Shown: positions 1 through 8,504, counted from the stretch's first letter. The stretch is DNA of 64,000 nucleotides from Pseudomonas mucoides (GCF_015461845.1 NZ_JACOPW010000002.1:1294342-1358341); one strand, 5' to 3'. The notes: a model not told the origin generated them from the letters alone. A program made the numbers and translations.

Positions 1-298
1 GCCAGGCCCAACTTTCGGTGATACCCAGGCGTCGTTGCGGCGGCGCGATCAGCGCGATGCCGATCAAACGGTCATTGACCAGCAGGCCGATGGCTGGCAA
101 ATCCTGAAGGAAATGCTGTTTGACCAATTCACGCACGGTGGCCCGCACCCGATGTTCATAACCGGGACGTTCGGCCTCGAACAGGTAACCAAAGGTCGGC
201 TCGTGCCGGTAGGCGTGGTACAGCAGGGAGCGCGCTTCGTGGGCATAGCCGCTGTCGAGCATGTGAATGTCGGCGATGGCGGTCGAGGTTTCAGGCAT
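1..298 (-). CDS. GNAT-family N-acetyltransferase (partial, 5' part only)
   Basis: The open frame reads from an ATG at 298 out of the left edge, so about 99 N-terminal residues are visible. The translation begins MPETSTAIADIHMLDSGYAHEA and continues with HEPTFGYLFEAERPGYEHRVRATV, then LPAIGLLVNDRLIGIALIAPP. An alpha-helical N-terminus followed by a beta strand ending in 'GIALIAPP' fits the start of a GNAT acyl-CoA-dependent acetyltransferase. The acetyl-CoA-binding loop would lie beyond the window. The family call is by resemblance and the substrate is unknown. The frame has no in-frame stop, while the two opposing frames here look like shadows. Confidence 0.65.
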   Translation of the reverse strand, partial: MPETSTAIADIHMLDSGYAHEARSLLYHAYRHEPTFGYLFEAERPGYEHRVRATVRELVKQHFLQDLPAIGLLVNDRLIGIALIAPPQRRLGITESWAW

Positions 299-409
299 AA
301 CGGTTGATCTCCCCGGTACAGCTCAAATGGCTGTGCTCTTCTTGGTACGAGCCTATCGGTGCTGACACAGTTCCCTACTGATCGATATCAGTGTTGACTG
401 TGATGACGC

Positions 410-485
410 CATCGCTAGCAAGCTCGCTCCCACAAAGGTATAGACCAGACTCGGACGATAGGAGTGAGCCTGCTCGCGATGAGGC
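410..485. repeat. REP pair (two different REP halves)
   Basis: A REP-like half at 410-433 (ATCGCTAGCAAGCTCGCTCC) is followed by an opposite half at 458-484 of the commoner 'TAGGAGTGAGCCTGCTCGCG' type. The two halves are inverted but belong to different sequence subtypes. They sit between the GNAT gene and xthA, in the otherwise gene-free stretch 299-592. Confidence 0.7.
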
Positions 486-592
486 CCGCATCAGCGATGA
501 AAGACCAACCGCCGAACACGAATCCCCTCACCCTACACTGGCCCGATTCCTACATGTCAGCTAGCATCGCCCTTTTGCCAGGACTGCCGACC

Positions 593-1405
593 ATGAAGAT
601 CGTCTCCTTCAACATCAACGGGCTGCGCGCTCGCCCGCATCAGCTGGCGGCGCTGATCGAAAAACACCAGCCAGACGTCATCGGCCTCCAGGAAACCAAG
701 GTACACGACGACCAGTTCCCGCTGGCCGAGGTACAGGCGCTGGGCTATCACGTTTATTTTCATGGGCAGAAAGGCCATTACGGCGTCGCCCTGCTCTCGC
801 GCAAAGAACCGCTGGCCCTGCACAAAGGCTTCGCCACCGATGAAGAAGACGCTCAGCGCCGCTTCATCTGGGGCACGTTCGCCGACGCCAACGGCGTGCC
901 GGTGACGATCATGAACGGCTATTTCCCACAGGGCGAAAGCCGCGACCACCCGACCAAGTTTCCGGCCAAGGAACGCTTCTACAGCGACCTGCAGCAACTG
1001 CTGGAAAGCCAGTTCAGCAACGATCAGCCGGTGGTAGTCATGGGCGACGTGAATATTTCCCCGGAAGACTGCGACATCGGTATCGGTCCGGACAATATGA
1101 AACGCTGGCTGAAAACCGGCAAGTGCAGCTTCCTGCCGGAAGAACGCGAGTGGATGACCCGCCTGAAAAACTGGGGCCTGGTGGACAGTTTCCGCCACCT
1201 GAACCCGGACGTGGCCGACCGTTTCAGTTGGTTCGACTACCGTAGCCGTGGGTTTGAAGACGAACCCAAGCGCGGGCTGCGGATCGACCTGATCATGGCG
1301 TCCCATGGCTTGTTGCCACGGGTCAAGGATGCTGGCGTGGATTACGACCTGCGAGGGATGGAGAAACCCTCCGATCATGCGCCGATCTGGCTTGAATTGA
1401 GCTGA
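593..1405 (+). CDS. xthA: exodeoxyribonuclease III
   Basis: This is a 270-residue exonuclease III/AP endonuclease of the endonuclease-exonuclease-phosphatase fold. It cleaves 5' to abasic sites and degrades duplex DNA from 3' ends in base-excision repair. Family signatures are [14 protein letters not shown] at the N-terminus, LQETK with the metal-binding Glu34, [12 protein letters not shown] around residue 150, and the C-terminal SDHAPIW with catalytic His262. A longer frame opens at 464, but its extra 43 codons run through a REP element, whereas homologues begin [14 protein letters not shown] at the ATG at 593. Length matches the family. It appears to be a single-gene unit flanked by REP elements. 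Confidence 0.95.
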   Translation: MKIVSFNINGLRARPHQLAALIEKHQPDVIGLQETKVHDDQFPLAEVQALGYHVYFHGQKGHYGVALLSRKEPLALHKGFATDEEDAQRRFIWGTFADANGVPVTIMNGYFPQGESRDHPTKFPAKERFYSDLQQLLESQFSNDQPVVVMGDVNISPEDCDIGIGPDNMKRWLKTGKCSFLPEEREWMTRLKNWGLVDSFRHLNPDVADRFSWFDYRSRGFEDEPKRGLRIDLIMASHGLLPRVKDAGVDYDLRGMEKPSDHAPIWLELS

Positions 1406-1434
1406 TATCCAAATCTCAACACAATCCCCTAAAT

Positions 1435-1522
1435 GTAGGAGTGAGCCTGCTCGCGATAGCGGCTGTACATTCAGCATCTTTGTTGACTGACAGTCCGCTA
1501 TCGCGAGCAGGCTCACTCCTAT
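1435..1522. repeat. REPIN (inverted REP pair)
   Basis: Two 28-bp arms, 1435-1462 and 1495-1522, are near-perfect reverse complements (GTAGGAGTGAGCCTGCTCGC and its mirror) separated by about 32 bp. This is the typical Pseudomonas REPIN architecture. It lies downstream of xthA in the 1406-1599 gap, which otherwise holds only the leader of the next gene. Confidence 0.9.
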
Positions 1523-1599
1523 ATTAGATAACTGTCATCTTTCGGAAATCTTACTGACTTATTCTCCCCGCACTTTCTTTGGTTTTTTAAGGTGCGGGC

Positions 1600-2940
1600 A
1601 TGACGCTGCGCGTTTTGTTTCTATGGATGCTGTGCGCCGGCCTGCCCCTGACGGCATCGGCCGCTGATTTACCAATCTCCGCCAATGGCCCGGTGCTGCG
1701 TATCCAGGGCTCTAACACCATCGGTGCGGCATTGGGCCCGGCGTTAGTCGAGGGGCTGTTGCGCGAACAGGGCCTGCTCAAGGTTCACAGCGAAGCATCG
1801 GACACCGCGAACGAACTGCGCATCGTCGGCGAAACGGCACAAGGCCGTCGCGTTGTGGTGGAGGTGGCAGCGCACGGCTCCAGCACCGGCTTCACCGCGC
1901 TGAAGAATACCAATGCCGACCTCGCCGCCTCTTCGCGTCCGATCAAGGACAGCGAAGTGGTGGACCTCGAACCCTTGGGCGACTTCAAAAGCCCCGACGC
2001 CGAACAAGTCATCGCCATCGATGGCCTGGCGATCATCCTTCACCCGCAAAACCCGTTGAACCAGCTCAACACCGAACAACTGGCGCGAATCTTCAGTGGC
2101 GAAGCCAAAACCTGGGAAGAGCTCGGCGGCAGCGGTGGCGCGATTCATGTCTATGCGCGGGATGACCAGTCGGGCACTTACGACACGTTCAAGGAATTAG
2201 TCCTCAGCCGTCGTGGGAAAACCCTGAACGGCGCCGCGAAACGCTTCGAGTCCAGTGAACAATTGTCTGACGCCGTCAGTCTTGACCCGCAAGGTATCGG
2301 CTTCATCGGCCTGCCCTATGTGCGCCAGGCCAAAGCCGTGGCAATCGTCGATGGCCAATCCCAGGCGATGTTGCCGCTTAACAGCCTGATCGCCACGGAA
2401 GACTATCCGTTGTCCCGCCGGCTGTTTTTCTACCTGCCGCCCCATGGGGAAAACCCATGGGCCGAGGCCCTGGCGGTGTTCACGCAAAGCAGCAAAGGCC
2501 AGGCGATTGTCGCGGCCAACGGTTTTATCGCCCAGACGGTCCAGGCCATCACGGTCACGCCGAATGCGTTGATGCCGGAGGGCTATCAGGCACTCAGTCG
2601 TCACGCGCAGCGGCTGTCGGTGAATTTCCGCTTTGAAGAAGGCAGCGCAACGCTCGACAACAAGGCGCAACAGGACCTGACGCGGGTGCTCGACTATATA
2701 AAGCAGCATGACAAAACCAACCGCGAGGTCACGCTGGTCGGGTTTGGCGATGCCAAGAGCGATCCGGCACGCGCCGATCTGCTGTCGAAGCTGCGGGCGA
2801 TGGCGGTGCGGCGAGAACTGGTGAAAAGCGGCGTGGTGTTTCGCGAGATTCGCGGCTTTGGTGCGGAAATGCCAGTGGCGGCGAATAACGCGGATGAAGG
2901 GCGGATCAAGAATCGACGGGTTGAGGTTTGGGTTTACTGA
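1600..2940 (+). CDS. phosphate-type substrate-binding protein fused to OmpA domain
   Basis: The 446-residue protein has a cleavable signal peptide (residues 1-22, ending ASAAD). Next is a PstS-like periplasmic binding domain (about 30-320) with the phosphate-loop-like segments RIQGSNTIGAAL and YARDDQSGTYDTFKE. The C-terminal OmpA-type peptidoglycan-binding domain (about 335-446) contains FRFEEGSATLDNKAQQDL and DLLSKLRAMAVRREL. In the OmpA family the last domain anchors a periplasmic protein to the cell wall, which suggests a tethered anion-binding or sensing protein rather than a free ABC-transporter receptor. No permease or ATPase gene is adjacent. The start follows AAGGTGCGGGC. The ligand is inferred from the fold only. 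Confidence 0.8.
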   Translation: MTLRVLFLWMLCAGLPLTASAADLPISANGPVLRIQGSNTIGAALGPALVEGLLREQGLLKVHSEASDTANELRIVGETAQGRRVVVEVAAHGSSTGFTALKNTNADLAASSRPIKDSEVVDLEPLGDFKSPDAEQVIAIDGLAIILHPQNPLNQLNTEQLARIFSGEAKTWEELGGSGGAIHVYARDDQSGTYDTFKELVLSRRGKTLNGAAKRFESSEQLSDAVSLDPQGIGFIGLPYVRQAKAVAIVDGQSQAMLPLNSLIATEDYPLSRRLFFYLPPHGENPWAEALAVFTQSSKGQAIVAANGFIAQTVQAITVTPNALMPEGYQALSRHAQRLSVNFRFEEGSATLDNKAQQDLTRVLDYIKQHDKTNREVTLVGFGDAKSDPARADLLSKLRAMAVRRELVKSGVVFREIRGFGAEMPVAANNADEGRIKNRRVEVWVY

Positions 2941-3079
2941 ATCACACCGGCGCCCAACGCCACAAAACCGGCCTGTAAAGATACTAAAACTGATATTTCC
3001 TACAGGTTCACTTTGTTGATGGCAGTCGCTTAATGGTGGCATCCCGATCAAGGGTTTCTCACCAGAAAGGAACGCTGAC

Positions 3080-4306
3080 ATGACAAACCCCACTCAAGCG
3101 CCAATACCGTTGTCAAAGTCTGGTGATCTGGATCAGTCCTTTGGTTTTCTAGGCACTGTGCCGGGTCCTGCCAACGGCACTGTTCATTCGATTGTCTCTT
3201 CGGACAACGGCACGCTGACTTACGCCATCGAGGACGGTGTAGCATTTCAAATCCGCAGGAACCTCATCAATGGCGGTCGAGATACTGCATTTGGTGACGA
3301 CGGTATTGTGACGGGACAGTTTGAAAGTGGCAGAAGATCCAAACCCTGCCGACTGATACTTCAAGAGCAAAAAATTCTGGTCATCGGCGATATTCTCACT
3401 GACCAAGGAAAACCAGGAGCACCGGCAGTTTTACGTCTCAATGACAGTGGCAGCCCTGACCTTGTTTTCGGCACCGTACAGTTGCCCCCTCCTGCATTCT
3501 CCTCAAATTACGATTCGACTGACGGATGCCTCCAGCACGACGGCAAAATCGTCGTTCTGACCCAGAAGATTGATGCCTCGGGTGTTGGCAATTTGGGGCA
3601 ACTGACACGCTTGAAAAAGGATGGGAGAGGCGATAACAGTGACGGGATTGATCGCGATTTCGGTGAGCAAGGCAACGTCGAGATCAGTTTTGGCGAGCAC
3701 CTCAGCCGAATGATTAGCGTGGTTATACAACCGGACAGCAAAATGGTTGTCGGTGGCCATTACGTCACGGCAAGTGCTTCCGTCTCCCAAATTGTGCTGG
3801 CGCGGTTTGACATTAACGGCACACGCGACAAGAGTTTTGGCAACGACGGATATGTGCGGTTAGGACCTGAAGACGGCCGGTATGAATTGGGTCAGTTGAT
3901 CGCTCAGGCCGACGGGAAGCTGCTTTGCGCGGGTATGACCGGGCGTTCTGCAGCCCTGTTGATGCGATTTGACACCCATGGAAAACCTGACCAGACGTTT
4001 AACGGAGGTCAGGAATTACGTACGGAGCTAGGTCATCAAAACGCGAATTGGAGCGCACTGTCGATTCAGCCCCACGACGAAAAAATTGTCGTGGCAGGTT
4101 GGACGCCCGGGTTCCCTTCTTCAATGTTTTGGGGAAGGTTATTGCCTGACGGTACTTTTGACACAGGTTTTGGTAACACGGGCTGGATCAAATCATCAGT
4201 GCCGGGCACCCCGTATTCTGTGACCATTCAGGAAGGCGGGAGGATCATCGTTGCAGGCAGGCGAGAAAACGCGTTTATGTCCGTCGTCTGCGGTGTGCAG
4301 GGCTGA
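3080..4306 (+). CDS. delta-60 repeat protein
   Basis: The 408-residue protein is built of about seven delta-60 repeats, each marked by a D-x-x-F-G-x-x-G-x-V core: LDQSFGFLGTV, RDTAFGDDGIV, PDLVFGTVQL, DRDFGEQGNV, DKSFGNDGYV, PDQTFNGGQEL and FDTGFGNTGWI. Repeats are 50-60 residues apart, with intervening 'QxDGKIVVxG' strands that suggest a beta-propeller-like fold. No signal peptide or membrane segment is visible. The start follows AAGGAACGCTGAC. Its base composition is slightly more AT-rich than its neighbours, which would fit separate acquisition. Function is unknown; family members are often secreted or surface-associated, but nothing here shows export. Confidence 0.8.
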   Translation: MTNPTQAPIPLSKSGDLDQSFGFLGTVPGPANGTVHSIVSSDNGTLTYAIEDGVAFQIRRNLINGGRDTAFGDDGIVTGQFESGRRSKPCRLILQEQKILVIGDILTDQGKPGAPAVLRLNDSGSPDLVFGTVQLPPPAFSSNYDSTDGCLQHDGKIVVLTQKIDASGVGNLGQLTRLKKDGRGDNSDGIDRDFGEQGNVEISFGEHLSRMISVVIQPDSKMVVGGHYVTASASVSQIVLARFDINGTRDKSFGNDGYVRLGPEDGRYELGQLIAQADGKLLCAGMTGRSAALLMRFDTHGKPDQTFNGGQELRTELGHQNANWSALSIQPHDEKIVVAGWTPGFPSSMFWGRLLPDGTFDTGFGNTGWIKSSVPGTPYSVTIQEGGRIIVAGRRENAFMSVVCGVQG

Positions 4307-4332
4307 CAAACCTCGCGATAAAGACTCCCGGG

Positions 4333-4361
4333 ACGCCAGCAGCGAAGCCGTCTGCTGGCGT
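4333..4361. terminator. hairpin between convergent genes
   Basis: ACGCCAGCAG and CTGCTGGCGT pair as a 10-bp stem with a 9-nt loop, in the short gap between the convergent delta-60 and acyl-CoA dehydrogenase genes. The T-tract is weak (AAGGTTTTG), so the hairpin is clear but terminator activity is inferred. Confidence 0.5.
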
Positions 4362-4374
4362 ACTCAAGGTTTTG

Positions 4375-5604
4375 TCAGTGCCCGCTACGCATCATTTCTT
4401 TCGGCACATACTTGCCAATCTCGAATTTGCCAATCGCCGCACGGTGCACTTCGTCCGGGCCGTCGGCCAGGCGCAGGGTGCGCTGCATGGCATACATGTA
4501 GGCCAGCGGGAAATCGTTGGAAACCCCTGCCCCGCCGTGGATCTGGATCGCCCGGTCGATAACGCGCAAGGCCACGTTCGGCGCGACTACCTTGATCTGC
4601 GCGATTTCGCTCTTCGCCACTTTGTTGCCCACGGTGTCCATCATGTACGCCGCTTTCAGCGTCAGCAGCCGTGCCATGTCGATTTCCATCCGCGAGTCGG
4701 CGATCTTGTCGATGTTGCCCCCCAGGCGTGCCAACGGCTTGCCGAATGCGGTACGGCTGACCGAGCGTTTGCACATCAATTCCAGCGCGCGCTCCGCCAT
4801 GCCGATCGAACGCATGCAGTGGTGAATCCGGCCTGGGCCCAGGCGACCCTGAGCGATTTCGAAGCCGCGTCCTTCGCCCAGCAGGACGTTTTCGTACGGC
4901 ACGCGGACATTTTCGAACAGCACTTCGGCGTGGCCGTGCGGCGCGTCGTCATAACCGAACACCGGCAGCGGACGGACGATCTTCACGCCCGGGGTATCCA
5001 CCGGCACCAGAATCATCGAGTGCTGGGCGTGGCGCGGCGCATCCGGATCGCTCAGGCCCATGAAGATCAGAATCTTGCAGCGTGGATCGCAGGCGCCTGA
5101 GGTCCACCATTTCTTGCCGTTGATGACCCACTGATCGCCATCACGCACGGCGCGGGCGGCCATGTTGGTCGCGTCGGAGGAGGCAACATCCGGCTCGGTC
5201 ATGGCGAACGCCGAGCGGATTTCCCCGCGCAACAGCGGTTCGAGCCAGCGTTGTTTCTGTTCTTCGTTGGCGTAGCGTACCAACACTTCCATGTTGCCGG
5301 TGTCTGGCGCGGAGCAGTTGAACGGCTCCGGGCCCAGCAACGAACGGCCCATGATTTCGGCCAGCGGCGCGTATTCGAGGTTGGTCAGGCCGGCGCCGAG
5401 TTCGGACTCAGGCAGAAACAAATTCCACAGACCTTCGGCCTTGGCCTTGAGTTTGAGTTCTTCCATGATCGCCGTCGGCTGCCACCGATCGCCTTCGGCA
5501 ACCTGGCGCTCGAACACGGCTTCGGCGGGATAAACGTAAGTGTCCATGAACGCGGTTACGCGCTCACGCAGTGCCTGAACCTTGGGCGAATAAGCGAAAT
5601 CCAT
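4375..5604 (-). CDS. acyl-CoA dehydrogenase
   Basis: This 409-residue FAD-dependent acyl-CoA dehydrogenase would oxidise an acyl-CoA thioester to the 2-enoyl-CoA and pass electrons to ETF. Family segments are [17 protein letters not shown] (flavin- and substrate-binding beta region), [31 protein letters not shown] and the C-terminal [35 protein letters not shown]. It resembles the longer-chain or branched ACAD group annotated in pseudomonads as starting MDFAYSPKV. The ATG at 5604 is preferred over one two codons upstream (5610) because AGAAGG is then spaced nine bases away. It is divergent from a LysR regulator that probably controls it. The chain-length specificity cannot be read from sequence. 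Confidence 0.88.
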   Translation of the reverse strand: MDFAYSPKVQALRERVTAFMDTYVYPAEAVFERQVAEGDRWQPTAIMEELKLKAKAEGLWNLFLPESELGAGLTNLEYAPLAEIMGRSLLGPEPFNCSAPDTGNMEVLVRYANEEQKQRWLEPLLRGEIRSAFAMTEPDVASSDATNMAARAVRDGDQWVINGKKWWTSGACDPRCKILIFMGLSDPDAPRHAQHSMILVPVDTPGVKIVRPLPVFGYDDAPHGHAEVLFENVRVPYENVLLGEGRGFEIAQGRLGPGRIHHCMRSIGMAERALELMCKRSVSRTAFGKPLARLGGNIDKIADSRMEIDMARLLTLKAAYMMDTVGNKVAKSEIAQIKVVAPNVALRVIDRAIQIHGGAGVSNDFPLAYMYAMQRTLRLADGPDEVHRAAIGKFEIGKYVPKEMMRSGH

Positions 5605-5705
5605 GAGCATTTACCTTCTTGGGCAGAGGTTGTTTTTGGTCATGTATCGATGCTAGAACAGCGTTGATAATTTACCTAGCCTATTCTCGGCGTGTATTAA
5701 CATTC

Positions 5706-5729
5706 ATCACCGATATATGATCGGGTGAT
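5706..5729. promoter_or_regulatory. inverted repeat between LysR and acyl-CoA dehydrogenase genes
   Basis: ATCACCGAT and ATCGGGTGAT form an imperfect inverted repeat around a short AT-rich centre, 29 bp before the LysR start and about 100 bp from the divergent ACAD start. Position and symmetry fit a LysR-type operator. Assignment to the adjacent regulator is inference. Confidence 0.45.
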
Positions 5730-5757
5730 TGAGAACCAACAATAAGAGTGCAGCGCA

Positions 5758-6687
5758 ATGAATCTGAGCAAGGTCGACCTCAACCTTTTCATCGTCTTCG
5801 ACGCGATCTACACCGAAGCCAACCTGACCCGTGCCGGGCAGATTGTCGGCATTACCCAGCCCGCCGTCTCGAACGCTCTGGCCCGCTTGCGCGAGACCTT
5901 CAACGATCCGTTGTTTGTGCGCACTGCCCAAGGCATGGTGCCGACGCCCATGGCCCAGAACATCATCGGGCCGGTGCGTAACGCCCTCTCCCTGTTGCGG
6001 GTGTCGGTGCAGGAAAGCCGCATTTTCAACCCGTTGCAAGCGGTCAAGACGTACCGCATCAGCATGACCGACCTCACCGAAGCGGTGATCCTGCCGCCAC
6101 TGTTTCAGCGCCTGCGCCGCCTGGCGCCGACGGTGATCATTGAAAGTTTCCTGTCCAAGCGCCGCGAAACCACCAAGGAACTGGCGGCCGGGCGTCTCGA
6201 CTTCGCGGTGGATGCGCCGCTCAATACTGACCCGCAAGTGCGCCACGTCAAGTTGATGGAAGACCGGTACGTGTGCGCCATGCGCAAGGGCCACCCAATG
6301 GCGGGCAAAGAGAAATTCACTCTGGATGATTATCTGTCGCTGACCCACATCCATATTTCCAGCCGCCGCAGTGGTCTGGGGCATGTCGACCTGGCACTGG
6401 GGAAAATGGGCATTCAGCGCAAAATCGCCCTGCGCTCCCAGCATTACCTGATGGCCTCGCAAGTATTGCAGCAGACCGACATGGTCATGACCGTGCCGGA
6501 GCGCTTTGCCCGTCGCAATGACTTGCACGCCTTCAGCTTGCCGGTCAATGACGTGCCGCCGGTGGAAACTCATCTTTACTGGCACGAAAGCACTGACCAG
6601 GACCCGGCGAACCGCTGGATGCGCGAGCAGATGATCGAGTTGTGCCAGCAGGTGACGGCGCATGAGAAGAAGCTTGAAAAGGTGTAG
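5758..6687 (+). CDS. LysR-family transcriptional regulator
   Basis: This 309-residue LysR regulator has an N-terminal winged helix-turn-helix (residues 5-65: LNLFIVFDAIYTEANLTRAG, ITQPAVSNALARLRETFNDPLFVR) and a C-terminal inducer-binding domain (about 95-300). It starts at an ATG preceded by AGAGTGCAGCGCA. It is divergent from the acyl-CoA dehydrogenase and shares a 150-bp intergenic region with an imperfect palindrome, the usual layout for a LysR protein that activates its neighbour. An A-rich CAACAATAAGAG precedes the start and resembles an Hfq/Crc target, though weakly. The inducer is unknown. Confidence 0.88.
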   Translation: MNLSKVDLNLFIVFDAIYTEANLTRAGQIVGITQPAVSNALARLRETFNDPLFVRTAQGMVPTPMAQNIIGPVRNALSLLRVSVQESRIFNPLQAVKTYRISMTDLTEAVILPPLFQRLRRLAPTVIIESFLSKRRETTKELAAGRLDFAVDAPLNTDPQVRHVKLMEDRYVCAMRKGHPMAGKEKFTLDDYLSLTHIHISSRRSGLGHVDLALGKMGIQRKIALRSQHYLMASQVLQQTDMVMTVPERFARRNDLHAFSLPVNDVPPVETHLYWHESTDQDPANRWMREQMIELCQQVTAHEKKLEKV

Positions 6688-6707
6688 GACTTGATACCGA
6701 GGTGCTC

Positions 6708-6806
6708 CCATCGCGAGCAGGCTCACTCCTACAGGGGATCTACGGTGACTAGTCAATCTATGTCTGTGCAGAGATCTCCTGTAGGAGTGAGCCCGCTCGC
6801 GATGAG
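6708..6806. repeat. inverted REP pair in outward orientation
   Basis: A REP at 6709-6733 (ATCGCGAGCAGGCTCACTCC) and its mirror at 6781-6804 face the opposite way from the other REPINs in the window. The flanks ACAGGGGATCT and AGATCTCCTGT extend the symmetry inwards, leaving about 30 bp of loop. It lies between the LysR gene and the LiuR operator. Confidence 0.75.
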
Positions 6807-6836
6807 GCCCTTAAGAAAACCATAGACCCCAGCCCC

Positions 6837-6852
6837 TTGACGTAAACGTCAA
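6837..6852. promoter_or_regulatory. LiuR-type operator upstream of liuR
   Basis: TTGACGTAAACGTCAA is a 16-bp palindrome 42 bp before liuR. It shares the ACGTnnACGT core with the two sites upstream of liuA and overlaps a plausible -35 (TTGACG), as expected for MerR-family autoregulation. Confidence 0.7.
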
Positions 6853-6894
6853 CCTGACATTAGCTTAGCGCCATGACCTTTTTCGAGCGCTTCC

Positions 6895-7296
6895 ATGAGC
6901 AGCCAGACCTATAGCATTTCCGACCTCGCCCGCGAGCTCGACATCACAACGCGGGCCATCCGCTTTTATGAAGAGCAAGGCTTGCTCAGCCCCGAGCGTC
7001 GCGGCCAGGAACGTATCTACTCGCCCCGCGACAAGGTCAGCCTGAAGCTGATTCTGCGGGGCAAGCGCATCGGCTTCTCCCTGGCCGAGTGCCGCGAGCT
7101 GATCGAGCTATATGACCCCACAGGCGGCAATCAGAAACAACTGCAAACCATGTTGAGCAAGATCGCCGAGCGCCGCGAGCAGCTGGAACAGCAGATGCTC
7201 GACATCGAGCAGATGAAGCTGGAACTGGATACCGCGCAGGAACGCTGCACTCAAGCGCTGGAACAGACCATCCAGAACCAGAAGGTTATTCAATAG
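6895..7296 (+). CDS. liuR: MerR-family regulator of leucine catabolism, LiuR
   Basis: The 133-residue MerR regulator has an N-terminal winged helix (YSISDLARELDITTRAIRFYEEQGLL, residues 6-31) and DKVSLKLILRGKRIGFSLAECREL. A long coiled-coil dimerisation helix (about 80-120) ends in CTQALEQTI. LiuR represses branched-chain acyl-CoA catabolism genes in pseudomonads and is induced by pathway intermediates. The identity rests on its position beside liuE/liuABCD and on matching palindromes at its own promoter and at liuA. The ribosome-binding site is weak. No metal-binding cysteine cluster is seen, which argues against a metal-responsive MerR. Confidence 0.9.
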   Translation: MSSQTYSISDLARELDITTRAIRFYEEQGLLSPERRGQERIYSPRDKVSLKLILRGKRIGFSLAECRELIELYDPTGGNQKQLQTMLSKIAERREQLEQQMLDIEQMKLELDTAQERCTQALEQTIQNQKVIQ

Positions 7297-7313
7297 GGCC
7301 ACACAATCCCCTT

Positions 7314-7404
7314 GCAGGAGTGAGTCTGCTCGCGATAGCGCCGGATCAGTCAATACATGTGTTGAATGTAAATCTGCTATCGCGAGCAGGCTCACTCCTG
7401 CAGG
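7314..7404. repeat. REPIN between liuR and liuE
   Basis: The arms GCAGGAGTGAGTCTGCTCGC (7314-7340) and its mirror (7377-7404) are separated by about 36 bp. It occupies most of the liuR-liuE gap, so it could affect transcript stability or processing between the two genes. Confidence 0.85.
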
Positions 7405-7444
7405 GTTATTTGAACATTCAGACAATCAACACAGGTCGATTCCC

Positions 7445-8344
7445 ATGTCTCTACCCACCCACGTACGCATGGTCGAAGTCGGCCCCCGCGACGGTCTGCA
7501 AAACGAAGCCCAACCCATCAGCGTTGCCGACAAGGTTCAACTGGTCGACGCCCTGACCGCCGCCGGCCTCGGCTATATAGAAGTCGGCAGTTTCGTTTCC
7601 CCCAAATGGGTGCCGCAAATGGCCGGTTCCGCTGAGGTTTTCGCGCAAATCCAGCGCAAACCCGGCGTGACCTATGGCGCCCTCGCCCCCAATCTGCGCG
7701 GGTTTGAAGATGCGATGGCGGCCGGGGTCAAGGAAGTCGCGGTGTTCGCCGCCGCGTCTGAAGCCTTCTCGCAACGCAACATCAACTGCTCGATCAGCGA
7801 AAGCCTGGAGCGTTTCGTACCGATCATGGACGCCGCCAAGCAACACGGCGTGAGCGTGCGCGGTTACGTGTCCTGTGTGCTGGGCTGCCCTTACGAAGGT
7901 AACGTCGCCCCCGAGCAAGTCGCCCGGGTCGCGCGCGAGCTCTATGCCATGGGCTGTTACGAAGTGTCGCTGGGCGACACGATCGGCACCGGCACCGCTG
8001 GCGCCACGCGCAAGATGTTCGAGGTGGTCGCAGCCGACGTGCCCCGTGAAAAACTCGCCGGGCACTTCCACGACACCTACGGCCAGGCCATGGCCAACAT
8101 CTACGCCAGCCTGCTGGAAGGAATCTCGGTGTTCGACAGCTCCATCGCCGGCCTCGGCGGCTGCCCGTACGCCAAGGGTGCCAGCGGTAACGTTGCCACT
8201 GAAGACGTGGTTTACCTGCTCAATGGCCTGGGTATAGAGACCGGTATCGACCTGGATGCATTGATCCTGGCCGGCCAACAGATTTGCACGGTACTGGGGC
8301 GTCCAAGCGGTTCGCGCGTGGCCAAGGCTCGCAGCGCACAGTGA
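7445..8344 (+). CDS. liuE: hydroxymethylglutaryl-CoA lyase
   Basis: The 299-residue TIM-barrel enzyme cleaves 3-hydroxy-3-methylglutaryl-CoA to acetyl-CoA and acetoacetate, the last step of leucine and isovalerate degradation. Diagnostic segments are VEVGPRDGLQNE (residues 10-21, metal and substrate binding), GYVSCVLGCPYEG, HFHDTYGQA with metal-binding histidines, and the loop GLGGCPYAKGASGNVATED carrying the catalytic cysteine. It lies downstream of liuR on the same strand and immediately upstream of the CrcY small-RNA locus. The start is the ATG at 7445; only a weak ribosome-binding site precedes it. Also known as mvaB. Confidence 0.95.
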   Translation: MSLPTHVRMVEVGPRDGLQNEAQPISVADKVQLVDALTAAGLGYIEVGSFVSPKWVPQMAGSAEVFAQIQRKPGVTYGALAPNLRGFEDAMAAGVKEVAVFAAASEAFSQRNINCSISESLERFVPIMDAAKQHGVSVRGYVSCVLGCPYEGNVAPEQVARVARELYAMGCYEVSLGDTIGTGTAGATRKMFEVVAADVPREKLAGHFHDTYGQAMANIYASLLEGISVFDSSIAGLGGCPYAKGASGNVATEDVVYLLNGLGIETGIDLDALILAGQQICTVLGRPSGSRVAKARSAQ

Positions 8345-8355
8345 GTGTGTCCGGG

Positions 8356-8396
8356 TGTTACCGCGTGGACACAAAGGTGGGCGCAAGCGAGTAACA
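8356..8396. promoter_or_regulatory. possible CbrB enhancer site upstream of crcY
   Basis: TGTTAC at 8356-8361 and GTAACA at 8391-8396 form an inverted pair 29 bp apart, about 85-125 bp upstream of the sigma-54 promoter. CbrB, the NtrC-family activator of crcZ/crcY, is described as binding TGTTAC/GTAACA half-sites. Here the spacing is longer than I remember for the consensus, so this is a candidate only. Confidence 0.45.
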
Positions 8397-8410
8397 CGGA
8401 AACAGATTCC

Positions 8411-8437
8411 AGGGTTTTCCCTGATACGGAAAACCCT
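8411..8437. terminator. 10-bp inverted repeat after liuE
   Basis: AGGGTTTTCC and GGAAAACCCT are perfect inverted arms around a 7-nt loop. The repeat lies 67 bp after the liuE stop and just upstream of the crcY promoter. It has no long T-tract, so it may terminate liuE weakly or act in crcY regulation. Confidence 0.4.
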
Positions 8438-8479
8438 ACAAAATCTTAAAGCATTGATTTTAAAGGGTTTTAAAAAGTT

Positions 8480-8493
8480 GGCACGGCTTCTGC
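8480..8493 (+). promoter_or_regulatory. sigma-54 promoter of crcY
   Basis: TTGGCACGGCTTCTGCT contains the invariant GG (8480-8481) and GC (8492-8493) exactly ten bases apart, matching the -24/-12 RpoN consensus. The predicted transcription start is about 8504-8505. CrcZ and CrcY are known to be RpoN/CbrB-dependent, which fits. Confidence 0.85.
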
Positions 8494-8504
8494 TATCTCT
8501 ACTG

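Noticed and set aside
464..592. N-terminal extension of xthA
   Set aside because: The extra codons translate a REP element and are not part of the conserved protein, which starts at 593.
557..1516. 319-codon frame opposite xthA
   Set aside because: It starts inside a REPIN and is antisense to exonuclease III.
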